From positions 248,001 to 312,000 of the forward strand of contig JAWKPC010000002.1 in NCBI GenBank assembly GCA_041390865.1: a stretch of 64,000 bases of DNA, given 5' to 3'. The stretch's first letter is position 1. Each line of letters opens with the position of its first letter. This DNA comes from JAUIIK01 sp041390865. Lineage in GTDB: Bacteria; Chloroflexota; Chloroflexia; Thermomicrobiales; CFX8. The notes under the pieces are model-generated. The model saw nothing but the letters and a program-made list of their open reading frames with translations. It was not told where the DNA came from and searched no databases. Both the position numbers and the translations under genes were made by a program. Of this stretch, positions 55,775-63,873 are shown piece after piece.

Positions 55775-56878
55775 TCAGCCGGCTTCTATTTCGACCCAAC
55801 GCGCTTCGTCCATCGATGTCCTGATTGCCGCCAGAACTCGCTGGGCGGCGAGGCCGTCGGCAAAGCTGGGCCACGTCGTCTGGCCGTCGCGGATATCGCG
55901 GATGAAGCTTTCCGCCAGCCTCCGGTTGTAGTGGAAGAGGATGCCCATCGGAAAAGGACCATCGTTGATCGCGGGATCGTGGGGCGGTTCGAATTCATAG
56001 AGCACCCGGTCCCGCGGGTCGTCAAGTGATGTGGCGATAAGCGACTCCGACGTACGTCCGTTCTGCTGCCAGAGCAGCGTGCCCCGAGTGCCGTAGACGC
56101 GCATGCCGCTGGCCCCGACCGGCAGCGAAGCCCAGCCGGAGCGGAACAGCGCCTGGCCGCCATTTGCATATTCGCCGATCCAGGAGGCCGTATCGTCGAT
56201 AACGACTTCAGCTCTCGTGCCGTCCACCAGCGGGCGTTCGGGAATGAGCGTCACGCCATGGGCGACGACTTTCGCTAGCGGACCTCCAAACCAGAGGGCG
56301 AGATCGATCGTGTGAGCGCCGTATTCGACGAAGACCCCACCCCCGGCGCGCTCACGCTGCATCTTCCAGTGCAGTGGCCGCTGGGGATCGATGAATTGCG
56401 CGTTGACGCTAATGTGCTCGAAGAGTTGAACGTCTCCGATCAGCCCATCGCTCACGAGATCGTGCATCCGGGTGACGACCGGTGAGTGCCGGAACAGGAA
56501 CCCGATCTTCGCGATCCGTCCAGCTCGTTCGGCGGCCGCCAGCATCTCTTCACCTTCACTGACGGAGTAGGCAATCGGCTTTTCGCAGAGGACGTGGAGC
56601 CCTGCGTCAAACGCTGCGATAGCGAGATCCCGATGCGTGTCGTCCGGCGTCGCGATGACGACCGCGTCGAGGCCATCCGGTTCCCGCAGCAGGCGTGCCG
56701 GATCGGTTTCGACTCGCTCGACGTTGAAATGGGCTGCGGCCAGACGGGCAGCTTCTTCATTCCGGTCGGCAAGCGCGACGACCTCGGCATCCGGCAATCC
56801 GGCAAAGGCCGGCAGATGGGCGCGGGACCCCCAGGCCCCGAGTCCGATAATGCCGATGCGGATTGGCTCGGAGATCAT
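55775..56878 (-). CDS. Gfo/Idh/MocA-family oxidoreductase
   Basis: 367 residues. N-terminal Rossmann motif RIGIIGLGAWGSRAHLPAF, then VIATPDDTHRDLAIAAFDAGLHVLCEKPIAYS with the conserved E-K-P. The C-terminal alpha/beta domain holds GAHTIDLALWFGGP, positioned like the family's catalytic region. Such enzymes oxidise or reduce sugars, inositols or their derivatives with NAD(P). It is 243 bp downstream of a second, different member (57122) on the same strand; the two may catalyse consecutive steps. Confidence 0.87.
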   Translation of the reverse strand: MISEPIRIGIIGLGAWGSRAHLPAFAGLPDAEVVALADRNEEAARLAAAHFNVERVETDPARLLREPDGLDAVVIATPDDTHRDLAIAAFDAGLHVLCEKPIAYSVSEGEEMLAAAERAGRIAKIGFLFRHSPVVTRMHDLVSDGLIGDVQLFEHISVNAQFIDPQRPLHWKMQRERAGGGVFVEYGAHTIDLALWFGGPLAKVVAHGVTLIPERPLVDGTRAEVVIDDTASWIGEYANGGQALFRSGWASLPVGASGMRVYGTRGTLLWQQNGRTSESLIATSLDDPRDRVLYEFEPPHDPAINDGPFPMGILFHYNRRLAESFIRDIRDGQTTWPSFADGLAAQRVLAAIRTSMDEARWVEIEAG

Positions 56879-56967
56879 CGACGAATTCCTTTCTCGCGAT
56901 CCGATGCAATGCCCAGATCCGATTGCGAACTATTCGATGCCTGAAGACACCGACGCGTCCGAAGATC

Positions 56968-57041
56968 GTAGGGACGGAGGTCATCTTCACCTGGCTACAG
57001 GCGTGCATGCATATGCGAGTGAGGTTGAACTTCGCCCCTAC
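56968..57041. repeat. Imperfect inverted repeat between the two Gfo/Idh/MocA genes
   Basis: Arms GTAGGGACGGAG (56968-56979) and CTTCGCCCCTAC (57030-57041) flank a 50-base centre that includes the small palindrome GCATGCATATGC. The right end CGCCCCTACC also occurs at 21284, so it may belong to a dispersed repeat family. Confidence 0.45.
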
Positions 57042-57121
57042 CAGCGGCAGTCTAGACGGTCGATTGTTCCAGCGCTGCGTCGGGATGATCGCGGCTGGTT
57101 AGCGTTCGGCGTGATATCTAC

Positions 57122-58240
57122 TCAGCCATCCAGCGGCAGATCGACCCAGCGGCGCTCGTGGAAGGAGATCTCGACGGCGTTGATTGCCTCCTGAACCCAG
57201 GCCCCGTCATCAAAGTTGCCCTGGTTGCGGTCCCCGCCATCGATGATTTCGTCGATGAAGTCATTGATCAGATTGGCGTAAAAGAGGGTGCGCCACGACT
57301 CCCGCGGGTGGCCATCGACCGGATAGAAATGTTGAGGAATCTCCAGTTCCCGGAACTCGACATCGTCCGGCGTGGCGATCTTGATCGTCTCGGCAACGCC
57401 GAACTCCTCGACGAGCCGGCAGATGATCGCGCCTTTCTCGCCGTAGAGCCGGACTTCGATTCCGGGATAGTTGCCGATGGTCACGTAACTGCTCTGAATG
57501 AAGCCAATCGCCCCGTTTTCATACTCGTGAATGTAGATATCGCCGTCATCGAGGTTCATGCGCGTGAGCATGCCGGTGTCGGCCGCCACGCGCTCGGGGA
57601 TGAAATTGCGCATCGTCCCGACGACCCGGCTGTAGTCGGAATCCACCCACCAGTGCCCGATATCGATAACCGGCGCCCCGTAGCCTTCCAGCGATGATGT
57701 CTGGATGACCGATTGATCGCCTTTGGGTGCGCCCATGCGGCGAGGCGCGTTCGGGTCGAGCCACTGGGAGTTCTGCTCGTAGCCGTTGTAGATGAACGGC
57801 CGGCCGACAAAACCCTCGTCGATCATCGACTTGGCATAGCGTACGCCGGGGCTGTAGCGAAACGTGAAGCCGAGCTTCGTCTTCAGTCCCTTGCTGCTGG
57901 CCAGATCGGCGGCGGCACGGGTCTGGCGGTAGTCTCGGTGGACCGGCTTCTCGCACAGCACATGTTTCCCGGACTCCAGGGCGGCCCAGGACAGGTCGAA
58001 GTGCGTGTCCCCGGACGTCACGACGTCGACCACGTCAATATCGGTTCTGGACACGACCTCTTGCCAGTCTCTGGAGTGTTCGCCAATGCCGAATTCGGAG
58101 GCGAAGTCACGGGCCCGGTCGACGGCCGGATCGCAGATCACCACGACTTCACAACGCGGATCGCGCTGCCAGCCGGGAACGTGAGCCATCTCCGCCCATC
58201 TGCCGGCTCCGAGGACAGCTACTCGCAGCTTGTCTGTCAT
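57122..58240 (-). CDS. Gfo/Idh/MocA-family oxidoreductase
   Basis: 372 residues. LRVAVLGAGRWAEMAHVPGWQRD binds the cofactor; VTSGDTHFDLSWAALESGKHVLCEKPVHRDY carries E-K-P; the C-terminal half has VIDIGHWWVDSDYSRVVG, where D and H fit the usual catalytic positions. It is only distantly similar to the neighbouring member. It follows the permease gene by 53 bp, separated by a CCGGCGG/CCGCCGG hairpin, so it belongs to the same transcription unit as the transporter. Confidence 0.87.
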   Translation of the reverse strand: MTDKLRVAVLGAGRWAEMAHVPGWQRDPRCEVVVICDPAVDRARDFASEFGIGEHSRDWQEVVSRTDIDVVDVVTSGDTHFDLSWAALESGKHVLCEKPVHRDYRQTRAAADLASSKGLKTKLGFTFRYSPGVRYAKSMIDEGFVGRPFIYNGYEQNSQWLDPNAPRRMGAPKGDQSVIQTSSLEGYGAPVIDIGHWWVDSDYSRVVGTMRNFIPERVAADTGMLTRMNLDDGDIYIHEYENGAIGFIQSSYVTIGNYPGIEVRLYGEKGAIICRLVEEFGVAETIKIATPDDVEFRELEIPQHFYPVDGHPRESWRTLFYANLINDFIDEIIDGGDRNQGNFDDGAWVQEAINAVEISFHERRWVDLPLDG

Positions 58241-58261
58241 GTCTTGAATCTCCAGATTCAG

Positions 58262-58279
58262 CCGGCGGCCTACCGCCGG
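58262..58279 (-). other. Hairpin between permease and oxidoreductase genes
   Basis: CCGGCGG and CCGCCGG pair around CCTA. It lies inside the operon, so it is more likely a processing or stabilising element than a strong terminator. Confidence 0.45.
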
Positions 58280-58293
58280 TCGATGCGTGATTT

Positions 58294-59178
58294 CTAACGG
58301 TCATCCATTCGCAACACATCACCGAGGCCATCACCGATAAGGCTCAGGGCGATACCGGTCACGACGATCGCTGCTCCGGGTAGCGCGCTAATCCACCAGG
58401 CAGTCACCATGAACGGTTGGCCGGCGGCGACCATGGCGCCCCATTCTGGGGCAGGCGGACGCTCTCCCAGCCCCAGGTAGCTCAGCCCGGCTAACAGTCC
58501 GATGTAGAGGGCAACGTCAGTCGCTGCAAAGACGAGGCAAGGAATGACCGCGTTGGGAAAGACATGCTTGCCGATGATGCGCCAGTCGCTGCCACCGATC
58601 GACTTCGCGGCGGTGACGTACTCCTTGTTCTTCTCGACGAATATGGTCGAGCGAATCAGACGGGCATAGACGATCCAGGCAAACATCGCCACGGCTATAT
58701 ACATGTTGTTCAAGCCAGGACCCAGAACGGAAACGAGGAAGATAAGCAGCACCAGGCCTGGAAAGGCCTGGACGATATCGACAGCGCGCATCGCGATCGT
58801 ATCTGCCCAGCCACCGTAGAAACCTGCAATCGTCCCGATCAGCACTCCGATGATGAAAGGCGATATGACGGCGATCAGGCCGGCTCGCAAGTCAATCCGG
58901 GCGCCGTGGATGACGCGCGTCAAGACGTCGCGCCCGAAGTTATCGGTGCCGAATGGATGATCCAGTCCCGGAGACTGCAGCGCGCTTTGCGGGTCCACTT
59001 CGAGCGGATCATAAGGAGTCAGCCAGGGTGCCAGGAGCGCGATCAGGATGAGGATGAGGAGGATCGTCCCGCCAATGATCAGATTCTTATTCGCCAGCTG
59101 CTTGAGCAGTTGATTGCGGCGCGTTCGCACTACCGCTGTGCTCGCTAGTGCGCCAGCATCTGCTACGTCTGCCGCCAT
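58294..59178 (-). CDS. ABC transporter permease, DppC type
   Basis: 294 residues. An N-terminal OppC_N helix (NLIIGGTILLILILIALLAPWL) is followed by DPQSALQSPGLDHPFGTDNFGRDVLTRVIHGARIDLRAGL, the signature of dipeptide/oligopeptide permease C subunits, and by the EAA loop (VTAAKSIGGSDWRIIGKHVFPN). It pairs with the DppB-type protein 31 bp upstream. In this genomic context the substrate may be a glycoside or oligosaccharide rather than a peptide, because the linked enzymes are sugar-type dehydrogenases. Confidence 0.9.
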   Translation of the reverse strand: MAADVADAGALASTAVVRTRRNQLLKQLANKNLIIGGTILLILILIALLAPWLTPYDPLEVDPQSALQSPGLDHPFGTDNFGRDVLTRVIHGARIDLRAGLIAVISPFIIGVLIGTIAGFYGGWADTIAMRAVDIVQAFPGLVLLIFLVSVLGPGLNNMYIAVAMFAWIVYARLIRSTIFVEKNKEYVTAAKSIGGSDWRIIGKHVFPNAVIPCLVFAATDVALYIGLLAGLSYLGLGERPPAPEWGAMVAAGQPFMVTAWWISALPGAAIVVTGIALSLIGDGLGDVLRMDDR

Positions 59179-59209
59179 GCAGAATGCGTCCTTCCCTGAA
59201 TTCTCACGA

Positions 59210-60151
59210 CTAGCTAAGCACGACCCGTGGATCGAGGAACGAGTAGACGATATCGACGATCAAGTTGATGGTAATGACCATGATGGCGAAGATGAACGTT
59301 GCAGCCTGGACGGTGGGATAGTCCCGGAACTGGACCGATTCAATCAAGAGCGCGCCGGCACCCGGCAGCGCGAAGACTTTTTCGGTGATGACGGTACCGC
59401 CCATCAGGCCTCCGATGGTGATGCCGAACAACGTGACGGTCGGGATCAATGCGTTGCGCAGGACGTGCAGGCTGATTACCCGCCGCTCCTCAAGTCCCTT
59501 TGAACGCGCAGTCGTTACGTAGTCCGAATTCAGGGCGTCGAGAATACTCGCCCGCAGAATACGAATCAGGTATGGGGCTGTAACGAGCGCCAGCGTCAAC
59601 GACGGCAGAATCACGTGTTTCAAGTGATCGAGTGGCGAATCTCCGTAGCCGGAGACCGGTAACAGGTCGAGTTTGATGCTGAAGATGATGATCAGCAGGA
59701 TGCCGGAATAGAAGGTTGGCATAACCATGGTTACCGTCAACACCGCCCGAACGGCATTATCGATAATACTGTTCTTCTTGAGCGCGGCCAGTATGCCCAG
59801 CGGCACGGTGATCACGATCAGGAAGAATGCCGTCACACCGACAACGGTGAGCGATACCTTAAGACGGTCCCAGATGATGTCGTTGACCGGCTGCCGGTAT
59901 TTGAGCGAATCGCCCAGATCAAAGGTGAAGAGATCGCGAACGAAGTAGCTGTACTGGACATAGATCGGTTCATCCAGACCCAGCTTCTTTCGCATCAGCG
60001 CGCGTTGCTCGTTGGTCGACTTTTCGCCCAGCATCGAATCTGCCGGGTCTCCGGGAATAGCGCGCAGCATAACGAAAATGATGACCGTTATCCCGATGAC
60101 CACTGGAATCATCTGAATCAGGCGGCGGATGATATATCGACTTCTGGTCAT
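59210..60151 (-). CDS. ABC transporter permease, DppB type
   Basis: 313 residues, six helices. N-terminus IIRRLIQMIPVVIGITVIIFVMLRAIPGDPADSMLG matches the DppB/OppB family, and the EAA loop is YVTTARSKGLEERRVISLHVLRNALIPTVTL. Forms the membrane channel with the DppC-type protein. It follows the solute-binding protein gene after a strong hairpin. No ATP-binding subunit gene is present in the operon. Confidence 0.9.
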   Translation of the reverse strand: MTRSRYIIRRLIQMIPVVIGITVIIFVMLRAIPGDPADSMLGEKSTNEQRALMRKKLGLDEPIYVQYSYFVRDLFTFDLGDSLKYRQPVNDIIWDRLKVSLTVVGVTAFFLIVITVPLGILAALKKNSIIDNAVRAVLTVTMVMPTFYSGILLIIIFSIKLDLLPVSGYGDSPLDHLKHVILPSLTLALVTAPYLIRILRASILDALNSDYVTTARSKGLEERRVISLHVLRNALIPTVTLFGITIGGLMGGTVITEKVFALPGAGALLIESVQFRDYPTVQAATFIFAIMVITINLIVDIVYSFLDPRVVLS

Positions 60152-60168
60152 GGATCCTCCGAGGGATT

Positions 60169-60204
60169 GCGAGAGGGGCGGATGTCGGATTCCGCCCCTC
60201 TCGC
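60169..60204 (-). terminator. Strong hairpin between solute-binding protein and permease genes
   Basis: GCGAGAGGGGCGGA and TCCGCCCCTCTCGC make a perfect 14-base-pair stem with an eight-base loop. It lies between the binding-protein stop (60223) and the permease start (60151). Such hairpins allow higher expression of the binding protein by partial termination or mRNA protection. No T-run follows. Confidence 0.6.
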
Positions 60205-60222
60205 AACGATCAGTGCGGCCTT

Positions 60223-62019
60223 CTACTTATCAAGCCACGTATCGACGAAGCCATACGGGCCGAGCGGGTGTTGCCAGAAGCCTTTGACATAGTTCTGCAA
60301 CGCATCGATGTACGGAATGCTGAAGAGATAGAAGAGCGGCCCCTCCTCGCGGTAGATCTCCTGAACTTCGTAATACATCTCTTGTCGCTTTTCCGGGTCC
60401 AGCTCTGTCTTCGCTGCCCGAACGAGCTCTTCTACCCGCGGATTCGAATAGCCCGTCTTGGCGTAGTCGGATGCATCGGGCAACGTGAAGTAGCCCAGGA
60501 TCTGATCGGGGTCAATCATGTCGTTGGTCCAGCCACCGAGGCGAACGTCGTAATCCCCGGCATTGGTGCGATCCCGGATGACCGCGTTGTCCAGCGGCGA
60601 GATGATCAGGTTGATCCCGATCTCTTTCCACATAGCCTGGAGCGCGATTGCGAGGGCTTCTTGCTGCGGATTGCCTGCCGAGATCAGCACCTCGGCGTCG
60701 CCGCCGTCCGGATGCTCCGACTCGGCCATGAGCTCTTTGGCCTTGTCGAGATCAAATTCATGAGGAGGAATATTGGGATTGTGGTAGAGCGCGCCATTCG
60801 GGATGATCGTGGTAGAGCGTTCGGCAATGCCGAATTGGACGGTTTCGATCAGCTGGTCATAGTCGATCGCATAGGCCATTGCCTGACGCACCTTGAGGTC
60901 GTCAAAGGGTGGGTTGGGCTCCGGGAATGCTGTGTTGACGCGCGCGAAGTAGTTGTAGGAGGCCGTTGCGAGGATAACGTTGATGTCGGGGTCCGACTGG
61001 AGCTCGGCGACGCGGTTGTACGGGATGCTGATCTGCCCGATAACTCCATCGACCTCGCCGCCTTGCAGCTGGAGGATTGCACTGTTCGAGTCGGGCACGG
61101 TGATCACCTTGACCTCGTCGAGGTGCGGCAAGCCTTCTTCCCAGTAGTACTCGTTGCGAGCGAGAAGGGTGTATTCGCTGACAGCCCACTCCTTGAGATA
61201 GAAGGGGCCGGTTCCCATGGAGTGATCCTTGAGGATGTCCTCTCCATTTTCCTCGACGTACGCCTTCGAAATGATGCTGCTATTGAACATCGACACGGCG
61301 GCCAGGAATGCTGCATCGCCCGCGCTCAGCGTGATCTCGATGGTCGAGTCGTCTGGCGCGGTGATGTCAGCTGCATTCGCGAGGGTGAACGACCATGGAC
61401 TCTCCTCGCTGTCCCGGGCTCGTTCGAGCGACCAGATCACATCTTCGGTCGAGAGTTCGCTACCGTCCGCGAATTTGACGCCGGGGCGGAGATGGAACGT
61501 GTAAACGAGGCCGTCGTCTGAAATGTCCCACGACTCGGCGATAGCCGGCTCGATGCCTGTCGCCGTCCGGTCACTACGCACCAGTGACTGATACATGCTG
61601 AAGACCAACCAGATCGTGCTGTTCGAGTCGTTCAGCACTGGATCGTAAAGATCGGCATCGCTGTCGCGAATGAACGATGCGCTGCCGCCCTCCTTGATTT
61701 CCCCATCGGCTGCAGCCGTCGTCGGGGTCGGCTCGTCCGGTACTTCCGTCGCTTCGCCTGCGCCGGCCTCGGCTTCCGCAGTCTGGGTTGCTGCACCACT
61801 CATGTCTGCCGAAATCACGACCGTCGCAGTTGGTTCCTGGGCGCTCTCTGCAGAGGTGCTTTCACCGGAATCATCATCGTCGTCGTCATCGTCATCACCA
61901 CCGCATGCGGCGAGCAGCGCGCTAACGGCCGGGGCCGCAAGCGCCAGTCCCAAGGCTCGTCTGGCGAAGTCGCGACGACTGAGCGAATTCTTCAGCAACA
62001 ACTCGTCAATGGTTGCCAT
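60223..62019 (-). CDS. ABC transporter solute-binding lipoprotein, SBP_bac_5 family
   Basis: 598 residues from ATG 62019; GAAAGG lies nine bases upstream, and the longer frame to 62094 is unlikely. The signal SLSRRDFARRALGLALAAPAVSALLAACGG is a Tat-type lipoprotein signal. The Cys is followed by nine Asp residues and a Thr/Glu/Ala-rich linker of about 80 residues. The mature domain (GIEPAIAESWDISDDGLVYTFHLRPGVKFADGSELSTEDVIWSLER) is typical of family 5 peptide/nickel/oligosaccharide-binding proteins. It supplies substrate to the two permeases downstream. Confidence 0.9.
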   Translation of the reverse strand: MATIDELLLKNSLSRRDFARRALGLALAAPAVSALLAACGGDDDDDDDDDSGESTSAESAQEPTATVVISADMSGAATQTAEAEAGAGEATEVPDEPTPTTAAADGEIKEGGSASFIRDSDADLYDPVLNDSNSTIWLVFSMYQSLVRSDRTATGIEPAIAESWDISDDGLVYTFHLRPGVKFADGSELSTEDVIWSLERARDSEESPWSFTLANAADITAPDDSTIEITLSAGDAAFLAAVSMFNSSIISKAYVEENGEDILKDHSMGTGPFYLKEWAVSEYTLLARNEYYWEEGLPHLDEVKVITVPDSNSAILQLQGGEVDGVIGQISIPYNRVAELQSDPDINVILATASYNYFARVNTAFPEPNPPFDDLKVRQAMAYAIDYDQLIETVQFGIAERSTTIIPNGALYHNPNIPPHEFDLDKAKELMAESEHPDGGDAEVLISAGNPQQEALAIALQAMWKEIGINLIISPLDNAVIRDRTNAGDYDVRLGGWTNDMIDPDQILGYFTLPDASDYAKTGYSNPRVEELVRAAKTELDPEKRQEMYYEVQEIYREEGPLFYLFSIPYIDALQNYVKGFWQHPLGPYGFVDTWLDK

Positions 62020-62174
62020 TACTGGAATCCTTTCACCAACGCTTATCCGGGGATGGCTATGGCTCGAGAACGCGAGATTCTCGCTCTCGCGCATCGATCC
62101 AACAAGACGACGCTGCCCCCGACTTCATCGTCGTTTCCGGGTTGGGGTACTTCGGCAGAGTATGGCAGGATGGA

Positions 62175-62194
62175 CGGACTGTCAAGACAGTCCG
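62175..62194 (-). promoter_or_regulatory. Perfect palindrome, candidate operator of the ABC operon
   Basis: CGGACTGTC and GACAGTCCG arms separated by AA, 20 bp in all. It lies just downstream of the candidate -10 element and about 155 bp before the binding-protein start, a position suited to repression. Confidence 0.5.
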
Positions 62195-62220
62195 AAAAAG
62201 TCGATTCTGTTTGATTCAGC

Positions 62221-62226
62221 ATTATA
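62221..62226 (-). promoter_or_regulatory. Candidate -10 element of the ABC operon
   Basis: TATAAT on the minus strand within an AT-rich tract, about 200 bp upstream of the binding-protein start codon. The best -35 candidate at 17-base spacing, TGCAAC, is weak, so an activator may be needed. Confidence 0.4.
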
Positions 62227-62283
62227 TTCAGGCAAGAATTTGAGTTGCATCAGCCATATTCGCCTTTGTGCGCAAATGGCATC

Positions 62284-62302
62284 ACCTCACAATAGGTGAG
62301 GT
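62284..62302. promoter_or_regulatory. Perfect 19-bp palindrome upstream of the ABC promoter
   Basis: ACCTCAC and GTGAGGT separated by AATAG. It sits about 60 bp upstream of the candidate -10 element, as expected for an activator site or a second operator. Confidence 0.4.
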
Positions 62303-62564
62303 AGTAATGGTGAAGATGGGGAGTGTGGCGCACTCGGGATCAGTTAGATATGAGCAGACTACTGTCAACGACACGGGGGGCACAAGCCATCACGACCGAC
62401 TGACAATGTCTGCGTACGCATGAGGTCTGAAGTCACCGGCTGTGGTGAATCATGCCCCTACCGACTTCGCATTGCCTTCTTCAGCGAAACTGTTCGTGGG
62501 CTGGGAAGAGGCGCGCCAACCGGAGAACACGCCCCATCCCCGAACGAGGGATTGGCAGGCGCTG

Positions 62565-62747
62565 CTAGGGTTCGTCAGGTTGGCTGACGTTCGGATCGTC
62601 CTCGGGATCATAGTCGACATCGCCACGGAGACGGGTCAGAGCCCAGACGAATCCGGCCAGACCGAAAGTGATCACAAAGGTGATCAGGAACTCGTCCCAG
62701 GTGAAGCGGCCACTGTGGAGCAGGAGTAATAACGCTCGTTCTTGCAT
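62565..62747 (-). CDS. Small membrane protein
   Basis: 60 residues with one clear transmembrane helix (EFLITFVITFGLAGFVWAL) and an acidic C-terminal tail (DYDPEDDPNVSQPDEP). The sequence has the character of a real small membrane protein, but the ribosome binding site is weak and no family is recognised. Confidence 0.45.
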   Translation of the reverse strand: MQERALLLLLHSGRFTWDEFLITFVITFGLAGFVWALTRLRGDVDYDPEDDPNVSQPDEP

Positions 62748-62809
62748 CTTGCTATCTGCTTCATGTTGATCGTCGTTCGCTCGATCGATAACCAGCTATC
62801 TCACGACAA

Positions 62810-63260
62810 TTAACGCAGATTCTTCTCGCGGTTGGCATCGAGGCGGGCTTCCCAGCGGTCGATCTTCCAACCACCGACTTCTTTCACCAGCATTCCGGCA
62901 TAGCGGCCGGGCGTTTCGGAGATGGTCCGCCCGTCGGGGCTGGTGCGGACCACCAGCAGGATGACGGAGACCTCGACGGTGTCGCCGGTCTGGCGGGTGA
63001 TGGCGACGTTGGTCAAGAGATACCGCTCCTAGCCGATCTCGCGTCTGCGGGAGATCGCGTTTACCGCGACCTGACGCAGTTCGGCGCGGCCGTTAGCTGT
63101 CGTCGTGGACTCGGCCGGCAGGGATTCATGAATCGTGAACCGTGCCCGCTCGGTGAAGAGCGCCGCCCATTCATCCGGCTTTCCGTCGTCGTAGAGCAGC
63201 GAGTAAGGCTGACGCCGAATGGCGGCATGGAGGGTGAACTTTTCTGTTCGAATGATGTTC
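62810..63260 (-). pseudogene. NTF2/SnoaL-like protein interrupted by an in-frame amber codon
   Basis: Reading one frame through a TAG at 63029-63031 gives a full NTF2-like sequence. It starts AIRRQPYSLLYDDGKPDEWAALFTERARFTIHES, ends its first part at AISRRREIG, then continues ERYLLTNVAITRQTGDTVEVS to GGWKIDRWEARLD. The two parts fit one fold, so this is a single gene with a nonsense change (possibly CAG to TAG). No ATG is found at the N-terminus; the frame begins just after the stop of the upstream membrane-protein gene. The C-terminal part alone could start at TTG 63016. Likely inactive unless the stop is a base error. Confidence 0.55.
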
Positions 63261-63274
63261 GAGCGGTGAGGCGC

Positions 63275-63796
63275 TCAGTGGGCGAGATCCTCTCGTAGGA
63301 ATTCGCCAATGCGCCGTTCCCGAACAGCAACCGCCAGTTTCTTCATCGTATCGTAGATTACCGGAAGTTCGAGGTAGTCGATCAGGATCGCGGCCCAGGC
63401 TGCCCAGGCAGGCAGGCTGCTTGCCGCGGCTTCGCCGGTGAACTCGTTGACGACGAACTCGTCGGTGATCCAGAAGATGTGCAGCCACTGAGAGTTCAGG
63501 AACAGAAGAAAGAGCAGCGGCTTCCAGCTGAAGCCGTCGCGCCGGATCTCGTTGATGTAGATCAGCGAGACGCCGAGCAAGGCCGGGATCTCGGTGTAGT
63601 CGACGATCAGGATCAGGGCGTAGAAGATGCCCTCCGGATTGAACAGGCTCTCATCGAAGAGCCGCATGTAGACGACATCCATGCTCAGCCAGTAGAGGTG
63701 GACCAGCTGCAGGAGAAACAGACCGCCTGCGACGGCGATGTTGATCGTGTAGTTACGTTCGTACCAGTCGAAGAAGCTTCGCCAGATGTCTCTCAC
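63275..63796 (-). CDS. Polytopic membrane protein, possibly metal-regulated
   Basis: 173 residues with about five hydrophobic segments (NIAVAGGLFLLQLVHLYWLSM, IFYALILIVDYTEIPALLGVSLIYI, WKPLLFLLFLNSQWLHIFWIT, AWAAILIDYLELPVIY). Embedded acidic residues and His (H-L-Y-W, W-L-H-I-F) could bind a metal or cofactor. No family recognised. A Fur-like box lies about 65 bp upstream of its start, so it may respond to iron or a related metal. Confidence 0.65.
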   Translation of the reverse strand: MRDIWRSFFDWYERNYTINIAVAGGLFLLQLVHLYWLSMDVVYMRLFDESLFNPEGIFYALILIVDYTEIPALLGVSLIYINEIRRDGFSWKPLLFLLFLNSQWLHIFWITDEFVVNEFTGEAAASSLPAWAAWAAILIDYLELPVIYDTMKKLAVAVRERRIGEFLREDLAH

Positions 63797-63843
63797 TCGT
63801 CATCCCCCGATTGTCGAGTAAACCGACCTGGGCGGTCGGAATT

Positions 63844-63873
63844 GATAATCATTTCTACGTGAGAATCATTATC
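63844..63873 (-). promoter_or_regulatory. Fur-like operator
   Basis: On the minus strand TGATAATGATTCTCA matches the 15-base Fur consensus TGATAATNATTATCA at all but one position, and a second AATGATTATCA half lies beside it. Together they form a 30-bp imperfect palindrome (GATAATCATT to AATCATTATC on the plus strand). It could control the membrane protein at 63275-63796 or a plus-strand gene beyond the window. Confidence 0.65.

Larger units (their letters stand above)
62020..62564. other. Long regulatory gap upstream of the ABC operon
   Basis: No convincing gene. It contains a candidate promoter (62221), two perfect palindromes (62175 and 62284) and an AT-rich tract (62195-62250). The remaining sequence between 62303 and 62564 shows nothing recognisable apart from GCCCCTACC near 62454, which resembles the repeat ends noted at 21284 and 57033. 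Confidence 0.5.

Noticed and set aside
60268..61521. A 417-codon plus-strand frame inside the solute-binding protein gene
   Set aside because: Mirror of a well-supported coding frame; no domain or ribosome binding site.
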